Origin: a virus
Virus record (IMG/VR): IMGVR_UViG_3300024264_000013
Coordinates: 1 to 64,000 of that record
Strand: one strand, 5' to 3'
DNA: 64,000 bases
The position numbers were made by a program, and so were the translations under genes. The notes beneath the pieces are model-generated. The model had not been told where the DNA came from. It did not search any database and saw only the letters and a list, made by a program, of their open reading frames with translations. The first letter of the stretch is position 1; each line of letters opens with the position of its first letter. Below, in pieces: positions 43,060-53,100 of the stretch.

Positions 43060-43916
43060 GCCGACTCTTTGTATTAGGGTGTTCATTTAGTAATTATGCA
43101 TGGCCAACTTGGGCAGATATGCTAGGGTTAGAATTTGACAAATTTGAAAACTGGGCATTTCCAGGCCTAGGCAACAGAGCAATAGCAGAACGTGTTGCAG
43201 AAATACATGCAAGAAATCAATTAACAAAAGATGATACTGTAATAATACAATGGACTAGTCATCTAAGACATGACTGGCATGCTACAGATAATAGACATCA
43301 AGACAACGCAGGCTGGAAAACTTCTGGTAGCATATTCAATTATATAAATGAAGAATTATATAACGAAAAATGGATACGAACATTTTGGGATGAAAATAGT
43401 TATATGATGCACACATTTAATAATATTTTACTAACACAAAACTTTTTAAATGGTATAGGATGCAACTGGCGCATGACTAGTATGGGATATATTAATAAAA
43501 TGAATAGCGACTACCCAGATGATACACATGGCGAAAAAACTAAAGAAGTAAACATATGGGAAAGTGCTCCAGGATTAAAAATATACGAAACTATATTTAA
43601 AGATAAATCAAAATGGATTACTCCAGTAGGATCTTTTGCATGGACACACGAAACTAAGCCTTACAAATTTATTTCAGTACAGGATAAATCTGTTTTTACA
43701 TCAGACAGACATCCTACAATAATTCAGCATAATGATTACTTAAATAAGCATGTTTTGCCTAGTATAAACAAAAGCCAAAAACAATCAGATAAAGTAAATT
43801 TTTGGATAGATACTATTAACAATTTATATGATAACAGTCGTAAAGATTTTAATCAATTTGTTGGAAATATAAGCAAAAATATTAATGGTTGGAATAACAG
43901 TTATAGAGGATTTTAA
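43056..43916 (+). CDS. SGNH-hydrolase-like protein, 286 aa
   Basis: Block I FVLGCSFSNYAWPTWADMLG places Ser10 as candidate nucleophile. FENWAFPGLGNRAIAERVAE resembles block II/III with conserved Gly and Asn (N40). IIQWTSHLRHDW follows a central strand. DRHPTIIQHNDYLNKHVLP near residue 220 carries the D-x-H-P block V. This pattern fits the SGNH/GDSL superfamily, whose members often remove or add acyl groups on glycans. Activity is not proven. It is coupled to the glycosyltransferase by overlapping stop and start and to the carbamoyltransferase 4 bp downstream. Confidence 0.65.
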   Translation: MSRLFVLGCSFSNYAWPTWADMLGLEFDKFENWAFPGLGNRAIAERVAEIHARNQLTKDDTVIIQWTSHLRHDWHATDNRHQDNAGWKTSGSIFNYINEELYNEKWIRTFWDENSYMMHTFNNILLTQNFLNGIGCNWRMTSMGYINKMNSDYPDDTHGEKTKEVNIWESAPGLKIYETIFKDKSKWITPVGSFAWTHETKPYKFISVQDKSVFTSDRHPTIIQHNDYLNKHVLPSINKSQKQSDKVNFWIDTINNLYDNSRKDFNQFVGNISKNINGWNNSYRGF

Positions 43917-43919
43917 ATT

Positions 43920-45725
43920 ATGAGCAAACCAGTTTGGATAGCAGGTATAGCAAGAGGACACAACGCAGGCGTTTGTCTATTAAAGGACGGCGAAGTAGTA
44001 TTTGCTGTTGAAGAAGAACGTTTAAGTAGACAAAAATATGACGGCGGACCTTTTGCAACAATGGTAAAAATACTTGATTACACAGATAAGTTAGATTATC
44101 TAGTTGTTGCTCATACACAAAAATTACAAGACTCTGCAGGTACAATTGACTATAGCGGAGATGATGTGTATACTGGACTAGCACGTAAACTAGGCCTTAT
44201 TGACAAAAAGTCAAATGCATATACATATGAACATCCACAAGTAATTGATCTTGCTTTTATGCACCACAAACTTCATAGTGCTTGTGCATTTTATCGTTCA
44301 GGATTTGATAGTGCAGTAAGTGTTATTGTAGACGGAGCAGGAACTTTTGTTCCTATTGGAGTTAACAATGAACAAGTTATGAGTTGGGAAGTAGAAAGTA
44401 TTATTGATTGTGCTTATCCTGCAACATTTAATACTTTGCATAAAGTCTACGGAACTAGAGATCCAATTCAAGGCGGCATTGTACAAATGGACAGTACACA
44501 ATTTGGTGAGAATGGTCGAACACACTCAGCAGTTGTAAGTGACAGAGCAGGTATTGTAAAAGCATACGAAGCGGCAACTATGTACTGCGGTTGGCAAAGT
44601 ATTGAAGCAGGTAAAACTATGGGATTATTTCCATATGGTAAGCCTAATGATAAATTTCCAAAACTATTTGAAGATACAGCAGATTATCCATTAACAAATA
44701 GAAACATTGTAGTACCAAATTATCCTAACGGTGCATTAATCAATGCTGGGCTGTATAAAGAACTTTCCGAACAACCTAAAGAAAAAGAAAATAGCGATCT
44801 TACATTACTACAAAGTAGACGTGATATTGCGTATGCTGTGCAAACAGAAACACAAGAACAAGTTACAGATTTAATTAGAAATGCTGTTGAATTATCTGGT
44901 AACAAAAACGTTGTTATTAGTGGAGGATACGGATTAAACTGTGTTGCAAATTATCATTATTTAGATGCATTAAAAGACGAAGGCATTAAAATTTATGTTG
45001 AACCAGTTTCAAATGATGCAGGTACAGCAATGGGTGCCGCAATGATGTTTTGGTATGGGTTAGAAGATGAAACAGAAAAACGTCAAACACAAACATTATA
45101 TTTAGGCCCTGCCAATAATTACACATCAGAAGATATTGTTGCAAAATCTAAAGAAGCAAGTGTAGAATTATCAGATGCTACACACGAAGATGTTGTAGAC
45201 TTAATTACTAACAAAAATATTGTAACTATTTTCCAAGGTCAAAGTGAAAACGGTCCGAGAGCGTTAGGTAATAGAAGTGTACTATACGATCCGACAGATC
45301 CAAACGGTAAAGACCATGTTAACAAAGTTAAACACAGAGAATACTTTAGACCATTTGCTGGAACTATTTTACAAGACGATGTACATGAATGGTTTGATCT
45401 ACGCGGCATGGAAGATAGTCCACATATGATGTATGCTGTAAACTGTCAACCAGGTATTGAAGAAAAAATTCCTGCTATTATACATGTAGACGGTACATGT
45501 AGAATTCAAACAGTTACAAGAGAACAAAATAAACATTACTACGATTTAATTAAAGCATTTAAAGATAAAACAGGTTGTCCTATTATCTTTAATACTAGTT
45601 TTAATTTAGGTGGTGAACCTCTTGTTGAAACACTTGAAGATGCTATTTGGACACTACAAAATAGTGATATTGAATATCTTTACCTTCCTGAATTTGGAAA
45701 ACTAATCACTGTTAAAAACGCATAG
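43920..45725 (+). CDS. Carbamoyltransferase, NodU/CmcH/TobZ family, 601 aa
   Basis: N-terminal Kae1/YrdC-like module: AGIARGHNAGVCLLKDGEVV then FAVEEERLSRQKYDGG; metal-ligand histidines in AFMHHKLHSACAFY; VIVDGAGTFVPIG. The C-terminal carbamoyl-transfer domain carries GQSENGPRALGNRSVLYDPT and FRPFAGTIL, and near the end CPIIFNTSFNLGGEPLVETL. The family attaches carbamoyl from carbamoyl phosphate, via carbamoyl-AMP, to hydroxyl groups of sugars or antibiotics. Length is normal (~550-600). With the neighbouring glycosyltransferase this suggests carbamoylated glycan synthesis, on host LPS or on virion glycans (inference). Confidence 0.9.
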   Translation: MSKPVWIAGIARGHNAGVCLLKDGEVVFAVEEERLSRQKYDGGPFATMVKILDYTDKLDYLVVAHTQKLQDSAGTIDYSGDDVYTGLARKLGLIDKKSNAYTYEHPQVIDLAFMHHKLHSACAFYRSGFDSAVSVIVDGAGTFVPIGVNNEQVMSWEVESIIDCAYPATFNTLHKVYGTRDPIQGGIVQMDSTQFGENGRTHSAVVSDRAGIVKAYEAATMYCGWQSIEAGKTMGLFPYGKPNDKFPKLFEDTADYPLTNRNIVVPNYPNGALINAGLYKELSEQPKEKENSDLTLLQSRRDIAYAVQTETQEQVTDLIRNAVELSGNKNVVISGGYGLNCVANYHYLDALKDEGIKIYVEPVSNDAGTAMGAAMMFWYGLEDETEKRQTQTLYLGPANNYTSEDIVAKSKEASVELSDATHEDVVDLITNKNIVTIFQGQSENGPRALGNRSVLYDPTDPNGKDHVNKVKHREYFRPFAGTILQDDVHEWFDLRGMEDSPHMMYAVNCQPGIEEKIPAIIHVDGTCRIQTVTREQNKHYYDLIKAFKDKTGCPIIFNTSFNLGGEPLVETLEDAIWTLQNSDIEYLYLPEFGKLITVKNA

Positions 45726-45744
45726 CGACTTTCTTCAAACTCCG

Positions 45745-45752
45745 ATAAATAG
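45745..45752 (+). promoter_or_regulatory. Late promoter ATAAATAG
   Basis: CCGATAAATAG lies 18 nt before the ATG at 45771. It begins a new structural transcript after the glycan genes. Confidence 0.6.
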
Positions 45753-45770
45753 TATAAAGCGAGTTTGATT

Positions 45771-46157
45771 ATGGATATATTAAAATACTTTAAAAAAGGC
45801 CTAAGAGGCACAGTACTGGTCCAAGGAAGTCATTTTTCCTATGGTGGATCATGGAAATCAGTAGAAACTTCTCTACCACTAGATAGATGGTATCAAGGTG
45901 ACTTTGCAAGTGCTGAATATACAATTAGTATCGAACTAGGTAGAGATAAAAAAGAAATTATAAAATGTCTATTAACTGCTTCACCAAACGAAGCAAGCGT
46001 AGTAGTGTATGGTAGAACTAGCACAACTACTGATTTAGTTAATGTAACTGCACAAGTTACTAACTCTTATGTTGAATTAATTTTAACACCAAAAACAGAT
46101 GCTAATAAAGGTGCTAAAGCATCGTTTAGTGCAACTTATTTTAAGAGTCATACCTAA
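45771..46157 (+). CDS. Small beta-rich structural-type protein, 128 aa
   Basis: ATG 45771 chosen over TTG 45765; neither has a strong ribosome site. An N-terminal amphipathic segment (MDILKYFKKGLRGTVLVQGS) is followed by strands (YTISIELGRDKKEIIKCLLT; ASVVVYGRTSTTTDLVNVTA; NSYVELILTPKTDANKGAKA). No family recognised. It follows a late promoter and precedes two fibre genes, so it is probably a virion accessory protein. Confidence 0.65.
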   Translation: MDILKYFKKGLRGTVLVQGSHFSYGGSWKSVETSLPLDRWYQGDFASAEYTISIELGRDKKEIIKCLLTASPNEASVVVYGRTSTTTDLVNVTAQVTNSYVELILTPKTDANKGAKASFSATYFKSHT

Positions 46158-46168
46158 ATTGTTGTTAG

Positions 46169-46176
46169 ATAAATAT
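46169..46176 (+). promoter_or_regulatory. Late promoter ATAAATAT
   Basis: GATAAATAT lies 19 nt before the GTG start at 46196, with CTGGAG between. Matches the local late consensus. Confidence 0.6.
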
Positions 46177-46195
46177 ATAAAACTGGAGTACTAAA

Positions 46196-47131
46196 GTGGC
46201 CGTAGAAGAAAGACAATTTGAATCAGAATTTGGATTTAAAAGTCCAGGATTTACTGTAGATAAACTAGGAAATATTACAGCAACATCTATTAATGCCGCA
46301 GGCGCCGGTGGCGGTGGATCAGGTGCTACAGGCGACTTTACTGTTACAGCAGATAACGGAAATTTTAGATTAGCAAGCGAAAGTGTAATTGTTGGTAGCG
46401 GTAATAATCCAACAATAACAATGACTCGTGGACAAGAGTATTCCTTTACTTTAAATTTAAGCGGATCACCTTTATCATTTAATATATTAGATTCTACAGG
46501 ATTAGTTAGGTATAGTGATGGTCTTCAGCATCAAGCAGAAGATGGTACTATAACCAATGGAGCCGCGGCACAAGGATTTATTGCCGGTAAAGTTGTGTTT
46601 ACAGTTCCTTCAGATGCAACTGATACATTATATTACGGTAACACAACAGGCAGTGTTAGAGGAACAATTAACGTTAGTGATGCTATTGCAGTTGATGCTA
46701 CTTTTGCTGATTTAACTGTAACTGGAAATACAAGTTTACAAGCACTTACTGCTACATCATTTACTTTAAATGGCAACGGCACAGTTACTGGTGATATGAC
46801 TGTTGAAGGTAAATTAATTGGTGACTCATTAAGTGTTAATGGCCTAGGAGTTGCTGAATTTAATGCTGGAACTAATATTGTTTTACGTGCTGGCAACAAA
46901 ATAGATATTATTATCGATGATGTAATAATAGGAAAAATTGATAGTGCTGGTACAACAATGCCAGTGATTAATACAACAGTAAATAACACGCCAATTGGTA
47001 CAACTACAGCATCAACCGGCGCATTTACATCAGGAACCGTTGCTAGTCAACCGACGACAGCAAATGGCATAAGTAATAAAAAGTATGTAGACAACACATC
47101 GACAGCATTAGCGATTGCACTTGGGGTATAA
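46196..47131 (+). CDS. Fibre protein with degenerate cupredoxin-like domain, 311 aa
   Basis: GTG start with TGGAG. Residues 1-45 form an N-terminal fibre module ending in a Gly-rich linker. Residues ~65-162 align with the cupredoxin-like domain of the 27903 protein (NPTITMTRGQEYSFTLNLSG; DATDTLYYGNTTGSVRGTIN), but the copper ligands are replaced (H to S, C to G, H to T, M to V). The rest is fibre repeat (FLNGNG-type strands; LSVNGLGVAEFNAGTNIVLR) and a final SNKKYVDNTSTALAIALGV. Probably a short fibre or collar of the giant fibre that starts 3 bp later. Confidence 0.72.
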   Translation: MAVEERQFESEFGFKSPGFTVDKLGNITATSINAAGAGGGGSGATGDFTVTADNGNFRLASESVIVGSGNNPTITMTRGQEYSFTLNLSGSPLSFNILDSTGLVRYSDGLQHQAEDGTITNGAAAQGFIAGKVVFTVPSDATDTLYYGNTTGSVRGTINVSDAIAVDATFADLTVTGNTSLQALTATSFTLNGNGTVTGDMTVEGKLIGDSLSVNGLGVAEFNAGTNIVLRAGNKIDIIIDDVIIGKIDSAGTTMPVINTTVNNTPIGTTTASTGAFTSGTVASQPTTANGISNKKYVDNTSTALAIALGV

Positions 47132-47134
47132 TTA

Positions 47135-50100
47135 ATGGCAAAGAAGAAAATTAATAATTATAAGTTTAAACCAGGAATAGGTTATTTAGATAATTTATTT
47201 CCAAACGCTTATGCACTTTTAAATACAAACAAAGCATTTTTACAAGCAGAAACTGGACAGTTTATTACTGAACGAGTAAGTGATGCTACGGCTTTTCAAG
47301 CAGATTTAATTGCATTAGTTGATGACTTAGAACAAGAAATGGTTTTAGGAACGACTGCTACACAAAGACTATGGGGACAAATTGAAAATAAAAAAGATGT
47401 CCAAGTAAAATTAACACGTAAAAGAACATTACAAAGATTAAAAACTGGCCTAGCGGCTTTAAGTAACGTAACAAGCACATATCAAACTGCAATGGAAAAT
47501 GCAATTGATGAAATTATTGATATTGCTGATAACGGATTTACTAGTGCTACTGCACTTGTTACATCAGAGCGCACAGGTGAAGCAATAGGAGATATTGGCC
47601 TTGCTGTTGCAAGATTAAAATCTAATCGTGCTTTTATGATTCGTGAAACAAAAGCATTTATAGATGATGATACTCCTGGTAATACAATTACTACTGCTAG
47701 TGATTTTGAAATAAATCTTGGATTATTAATAGACGGTATTACACAAGACGTATCAACAACAGCAAACAATCTAACTAGAACAATTAATACTCAAATTTAT
47801 GTTAATACAACTCCGTCAGATAGATCATTACTAGGTGATGGTATGACTAGACTTGGAACTGTAATTAAACAAGTTGTTGAAGGTAGCACAGTTGTACGCA
47901 CTACTGGAAATTCGTTATCACAAGACACATCAGGAACAAGTGCTGGTACAGTACTAGGTGACAGATGTAAAACACATATATTAGATACACAAACAGTTAT
48001 TGCAAACGGAACTATAGCAAGTTTACCATCCGCTGTATATCCAAATTATAGTGACGAACCAGCGGCAGGTTTAGCGGCCGCAACAGATTTAGAAAATAAT
48101 AAAACTATTGTCTCTACAAATGTAAATGCGTTTTATAATTATACATTTAACCAAGCAAAATGTGAAAGAGATACTGGATTAATTTTAAATGCATACTTGT
48201 TTGATTTACGCTATGGCGGCAATTTCAAAACTTATGATTATGCAAGCAAATATTGGGAAGGCGATGTAGCACAAGTTGATGGCACACGTTATCCAGAGTT
48301 AGACACTCATAGTTGGCTTACAACATTAATTAGAGATTATGTGTTTGACAAAATAGCATATCCAAAAGAACAATCAGCAACAGCACAAACAGTTACAGGT
48401 GACGATGCGGAAACAGGTGCTGACACACCAATTACAGATCTAGGCTCTTTAGTAGTAACAACTATCGAAGGTGGATTAAGTGCAAGGCCTACTTTTGTAG
48501 ATACCGGTGCTGGTTATGTAAAGTTTCCAGGTAACTATGATTCAAGCGACATATTATTAATTACTAACACAACAGATAATGAAGTTATATATGCATTCAA
48601 CGATGTAAATAATGGCGGCTTTACTGAACAACCATCAGAGTTTATTTCAACTAATGGCTATGCATATGATGAAGATGAAGACTTTCCAAAATATTTACAA
48701 ACAACAGATGCCATTACAAAAGTTTATTTTAATAAATCAACAGCATCTCAAATTTCAGAAGATAAGTTACAAATTTATGTTGACACTGATGAATTAATTG
48801 TTAGACCATATGAGTTTGGTACAGATTCAATTGAACGTCAGCGTACTGCTGAACCACAGTCAATGCTTGATGCTGACTTTGAATATGGACTTCAGCCTAC
48901 TAAATGGAGTGCTATTGCAACAATGCGTGGTTATCCATCAGTATACGAAGTTCCAGGAACTGAAACAAGTGTTATAACAGTTATATCAGATAGTAGTGCT
49001 GGAACAGAAGGAGTTGGTAGTTCATTAATTACTGTTACAACAGCAGGTGCTCACGGATTTGAACTTGGTGATGCTATTACTATTAAAGGATTAAAACAAG
49101 ACGTACAAGGATACAGCAGAGCAGAAGGTGCATTTATAATAATCTCTGTACCCAATGCAATTAGTTTCCAATTTTATGCAAAAGCAAAAGTCGGAACTGG
49201 TGGTAATGTTAATATCGAAGCAGAAGCAACACAACTAAGGCAAGCAGGATTTTACACAGGTGCAAGTATTGGTGTACCAACATTTAGTGTAGAAAGTCAA
49301 GGTAGTTCGGGTGTAATTAGGCCAGCATTAACTGTTGATTCCGGCGAAGACGTAATACCGTTCACAGTTACATCAGGCGCCGCACCAGAAATTGGTGCTC
49401 CATTATCAGCATCATCAGGAATTTCACTTGGTACACAGGTTACTGGTAGAGTTGGAACTGGTGGTATTGCTGTAACTCCAGTTACAACAGCAGACTTTCC
49501 TCCAGGAACAACAGAGATTACAGTACAATCTGCAACAGGCATACAACAGAATATGGCCGCTAACAAAGGTGACGGTACAGTAACACTTGTTAACACAGTT
49601 GTAGGAAATACAATTACACTTAATGAAGCAATAACAACCGATTTTTACGGTAACTTAGTTACGTACACAGCAGTTGAAGGTACTAATATTGTAAGTTTAG
49701 GATTTGGTGCGGCATTTAGTATTAGCAGAGCAGGCGGTAATTATTCATTAGTTGAAATTGTTAATTCAGGACAAGATTACCAAGTTGGTGATGTTTTAGA
49801 AATTCAAGGTGAATTTTTAGGTGGTATTACACCAACTCATGATTTAAATATAACAGTTAATACTGTTGATACAGGTGGTGAAATATTAACTGTAACACTA
49901 GCAGGTAATGCTTTTGACGGAACTGCAACTTTTCCTAATACAAATGGTGAATATCAAAACGGTCAAGGTACTGGCGGAACATGGGATATAGGTTATACTT
50001 CTAATGTTTTCAACTCAGTTACTCAAGTCAATCCAAGTTTTGTTGCACAAACAGGTCAAACATCAGGCGGTGAAGGTACAGGTGTTTTATTAGATTTTAC

Positions 50101-53100
50101 AATTACTGATAATGTTTATTCAGTAGCAATAGATCCTGTAGATGCAGGAGTAACAGGGTATAGTGTTTATGATGTTATTGAAGTATCTGGTACTAATATG
50201 GGTGGCTTATCACCTGACAATGATGCCCAAGTTACTATTACATCAGTAGACAGTAATGGATTTCCTACAGGTGCATCTGTAACTGGTAATGGTGCAAATG
50301 CGGCTAATAACTTTACTAGTGTAACATTTAGTACAAACAATGCTGGTATTGGTGCTAACTTAAATATTAATACAGATGGTGCAACATACAATGCAACATT
50401 CACAGCACAAGGCACAGGATTTGCCGCACTAGATACTGTTACAGTATTAGGTACACAAGTAGGTGGATTAAGTCCTGCAAATGATGTTACAATTACAATT
50501 GATACTGTTGATACTGGTGGTGAAATTTTAACATTTACAGTATCAGGTACAGCAGTAAACACACATTCTTATCCTGGAATAGCAAGTGGAACTAATTTAA
50601 CTGGTGCAGGTGCTGACTTTGATATTGTTATTAATGGGCTTCTTGAAACATACGGAGTTACTGTTGCAAATGCAGGTAGTAACTATGCTCCTAACCAAAC
50701 AATTACAATTCAAGGTACACAATTAGGTGGAGCATCACCAGATAATGATTTAGTGTTAACAATTACTGATGTTGACAATGATAGTACACTAACAGCAGGC
50801 GGAGTGTTAACAGTTAGCGTAGCAGGTACTGCACGAAAAGCAACTTCAGGATTTGCAGTTGCTGACAGATTAAAAATTCAAGGATCTAATTTTCCAGGCG
50901 GCGCAGATCCAACAAACGATGCAATTATCGAAATTACAAGTGTTGACGGCACTGGTGGAATTACCGGATTTACAACTACTGGTACAGCACCAGACGGACA
51001 ACAAACATATAATGCTGTAAGCGGTACAGCAAGTGCTTCGGGTACAAGTGCATCCTTTGATATAACTAGACAAGGTACGATTTATTCAGCAGTATTTAAT
51101 TCCCCAGGAGCAAACTTCGTTGCTACAGAAACAATTACATTTTTAGGTACTGACTTAGGCGGGGCTTCACCAGCAAACGATTGTACAATTACAGTTGACA
51201 CTGTAGACGGTAGTGGAACTATTTTAACATTTACAGTAACAGGTACTGCGGCTAATTCCGGAGAATTACTTGGACAAAGCGCAGGCAATGTACTTGGTAG
51301 TGGAGCAACATTTAACGTTTCATTATCAGGCGGTAGTTATACTACAGCAGTTGCAGGTGGTGGCCAAGATTATTATCCAAGTCAGACATTTAAAATTCTA
51401 GGTAACACTTTAGCAGGTGCAACTCCAACTAACGACTTAACAGTTACTATATCAACAGTAGATGCTTCAGGAGCCATAACTGCAATTAGTTCATCAGGTT
51501 CAGCAAGTACTGATGTTGGATCATTTGCTAATGTAACTGCAACCGTAGCAGGTGCAACAGGTAATGGTGCAAGTTTTGATATTTTAAGAGACGGCACAAG
51601 TGCTGATAGTACTATTGGTACATACACAGTAAGTCAGAATGCTGGCGGTGGCAACTATAATCCAAGTGATAAAATTAAAATTGGTGGCGAAAATTTAGGC
51701 GGTCAAGCCGCATCAAATGATATTATTGTAGTTGTAGATACTGTTGATAGTTCGGGTGCTGTATTAACATTTACAGCAACTGGTGAAGCCTTTGCAGGAA
51801 CGTCATTTGATCTTTACAGTACTGTAACAGTTGATACACCAACTATTGCACAACTTGCAACTACATTAGATATTAGTTTTAGTGCATTAGGTACTTTAAG
51901 AATTAACTTTGATTCAGCACATGGATTAGTTCCAGGTGATACATTTATTACAACAGTTGATTCAGATGACGGAAGTAACAATCATGATTTAGCGGCAGGA
52001 TCATTTATTGCAACTACTATACCAAGTCCGACAGCACTTACATTTACTGCTAGAGCGGCAGGAGCAATTGATGCGGTAGGTGATAATATTAACGGTACAG
52101 TTTATCCAAGACCAGACAGTTTCTTTATACACAGACCATTTGATGGCGGTGTACAATTAGGAACAGGCGGTCCGCAACACGGCGCACAAGCAATACGTCA
52201 AAGTAAAAAATATATTAGATATCAGTCAGGTAAAGGTATTATGTATACTACTGGTGCGTTGTTTGCACCAAGTTACGACTTGCGTACATGTACAGCAGAT
52301 GGCGTAGAAGTAGGATCAGTAATTACTGTAACATGTGATGATAACGATCACGGTTTGCAAATTGGTGCAAAAATAAAACTAATTGGTATTGAAACAGTAG
52401 GATACAACGGAACATATACTGTAAATGATGTTATTGACGAACGTACATTTCAAGTTATAAACACATTAAACAGACTAGGTGGCACATCAGCAGTGCTAAG
52501 TTTTGGTGCTCAAATGTCAACATTCCAGTGGCATGGTGCTACTGTACGTTCAGGGGTGTTTGATGATCAAAACGGAATTTATTGGGAATATGACGGTGTT
52601 AATTTACAATGTTGTCAGCGTACTTCAACTAAGCAAATTTCAGGTACAGCAAACATTTTACCAGATAATAACACAGTTACAGGTACAAACACTAGATTTA
52701 GAGATCAACTTAAAGCAGGCGATAGAATTGTTATTAGAGGAATGACTCATGTTATTAGCGGTATTGCAACACAAACGTCAATGACAGTTACACCAGACTA
52801 TCGTGGAGTAAATGCGGCAGTAGGTACTAAGGTATGTTTAGTTTCTGATAAAAAAATTAGACAACAAGATTGGAACTTAGATAGAATGGACGGCACTGGT
52901 CCAAGTGGATACAACTTTGACCCTGCTAAGATGCAGATGATCGGGATTGAATATTCATGGTATGGTGCTGGTTTTATTGATTATATGGTACGTGGCGCCG
53001 ACGGTAACTTTGTATACGGACATAGAATTAGAAACTCTAACGTAAACACAGAAGCATATATGCGTTCAGGTAACTTGCCTGTTCGTTATGAAATTACTAA

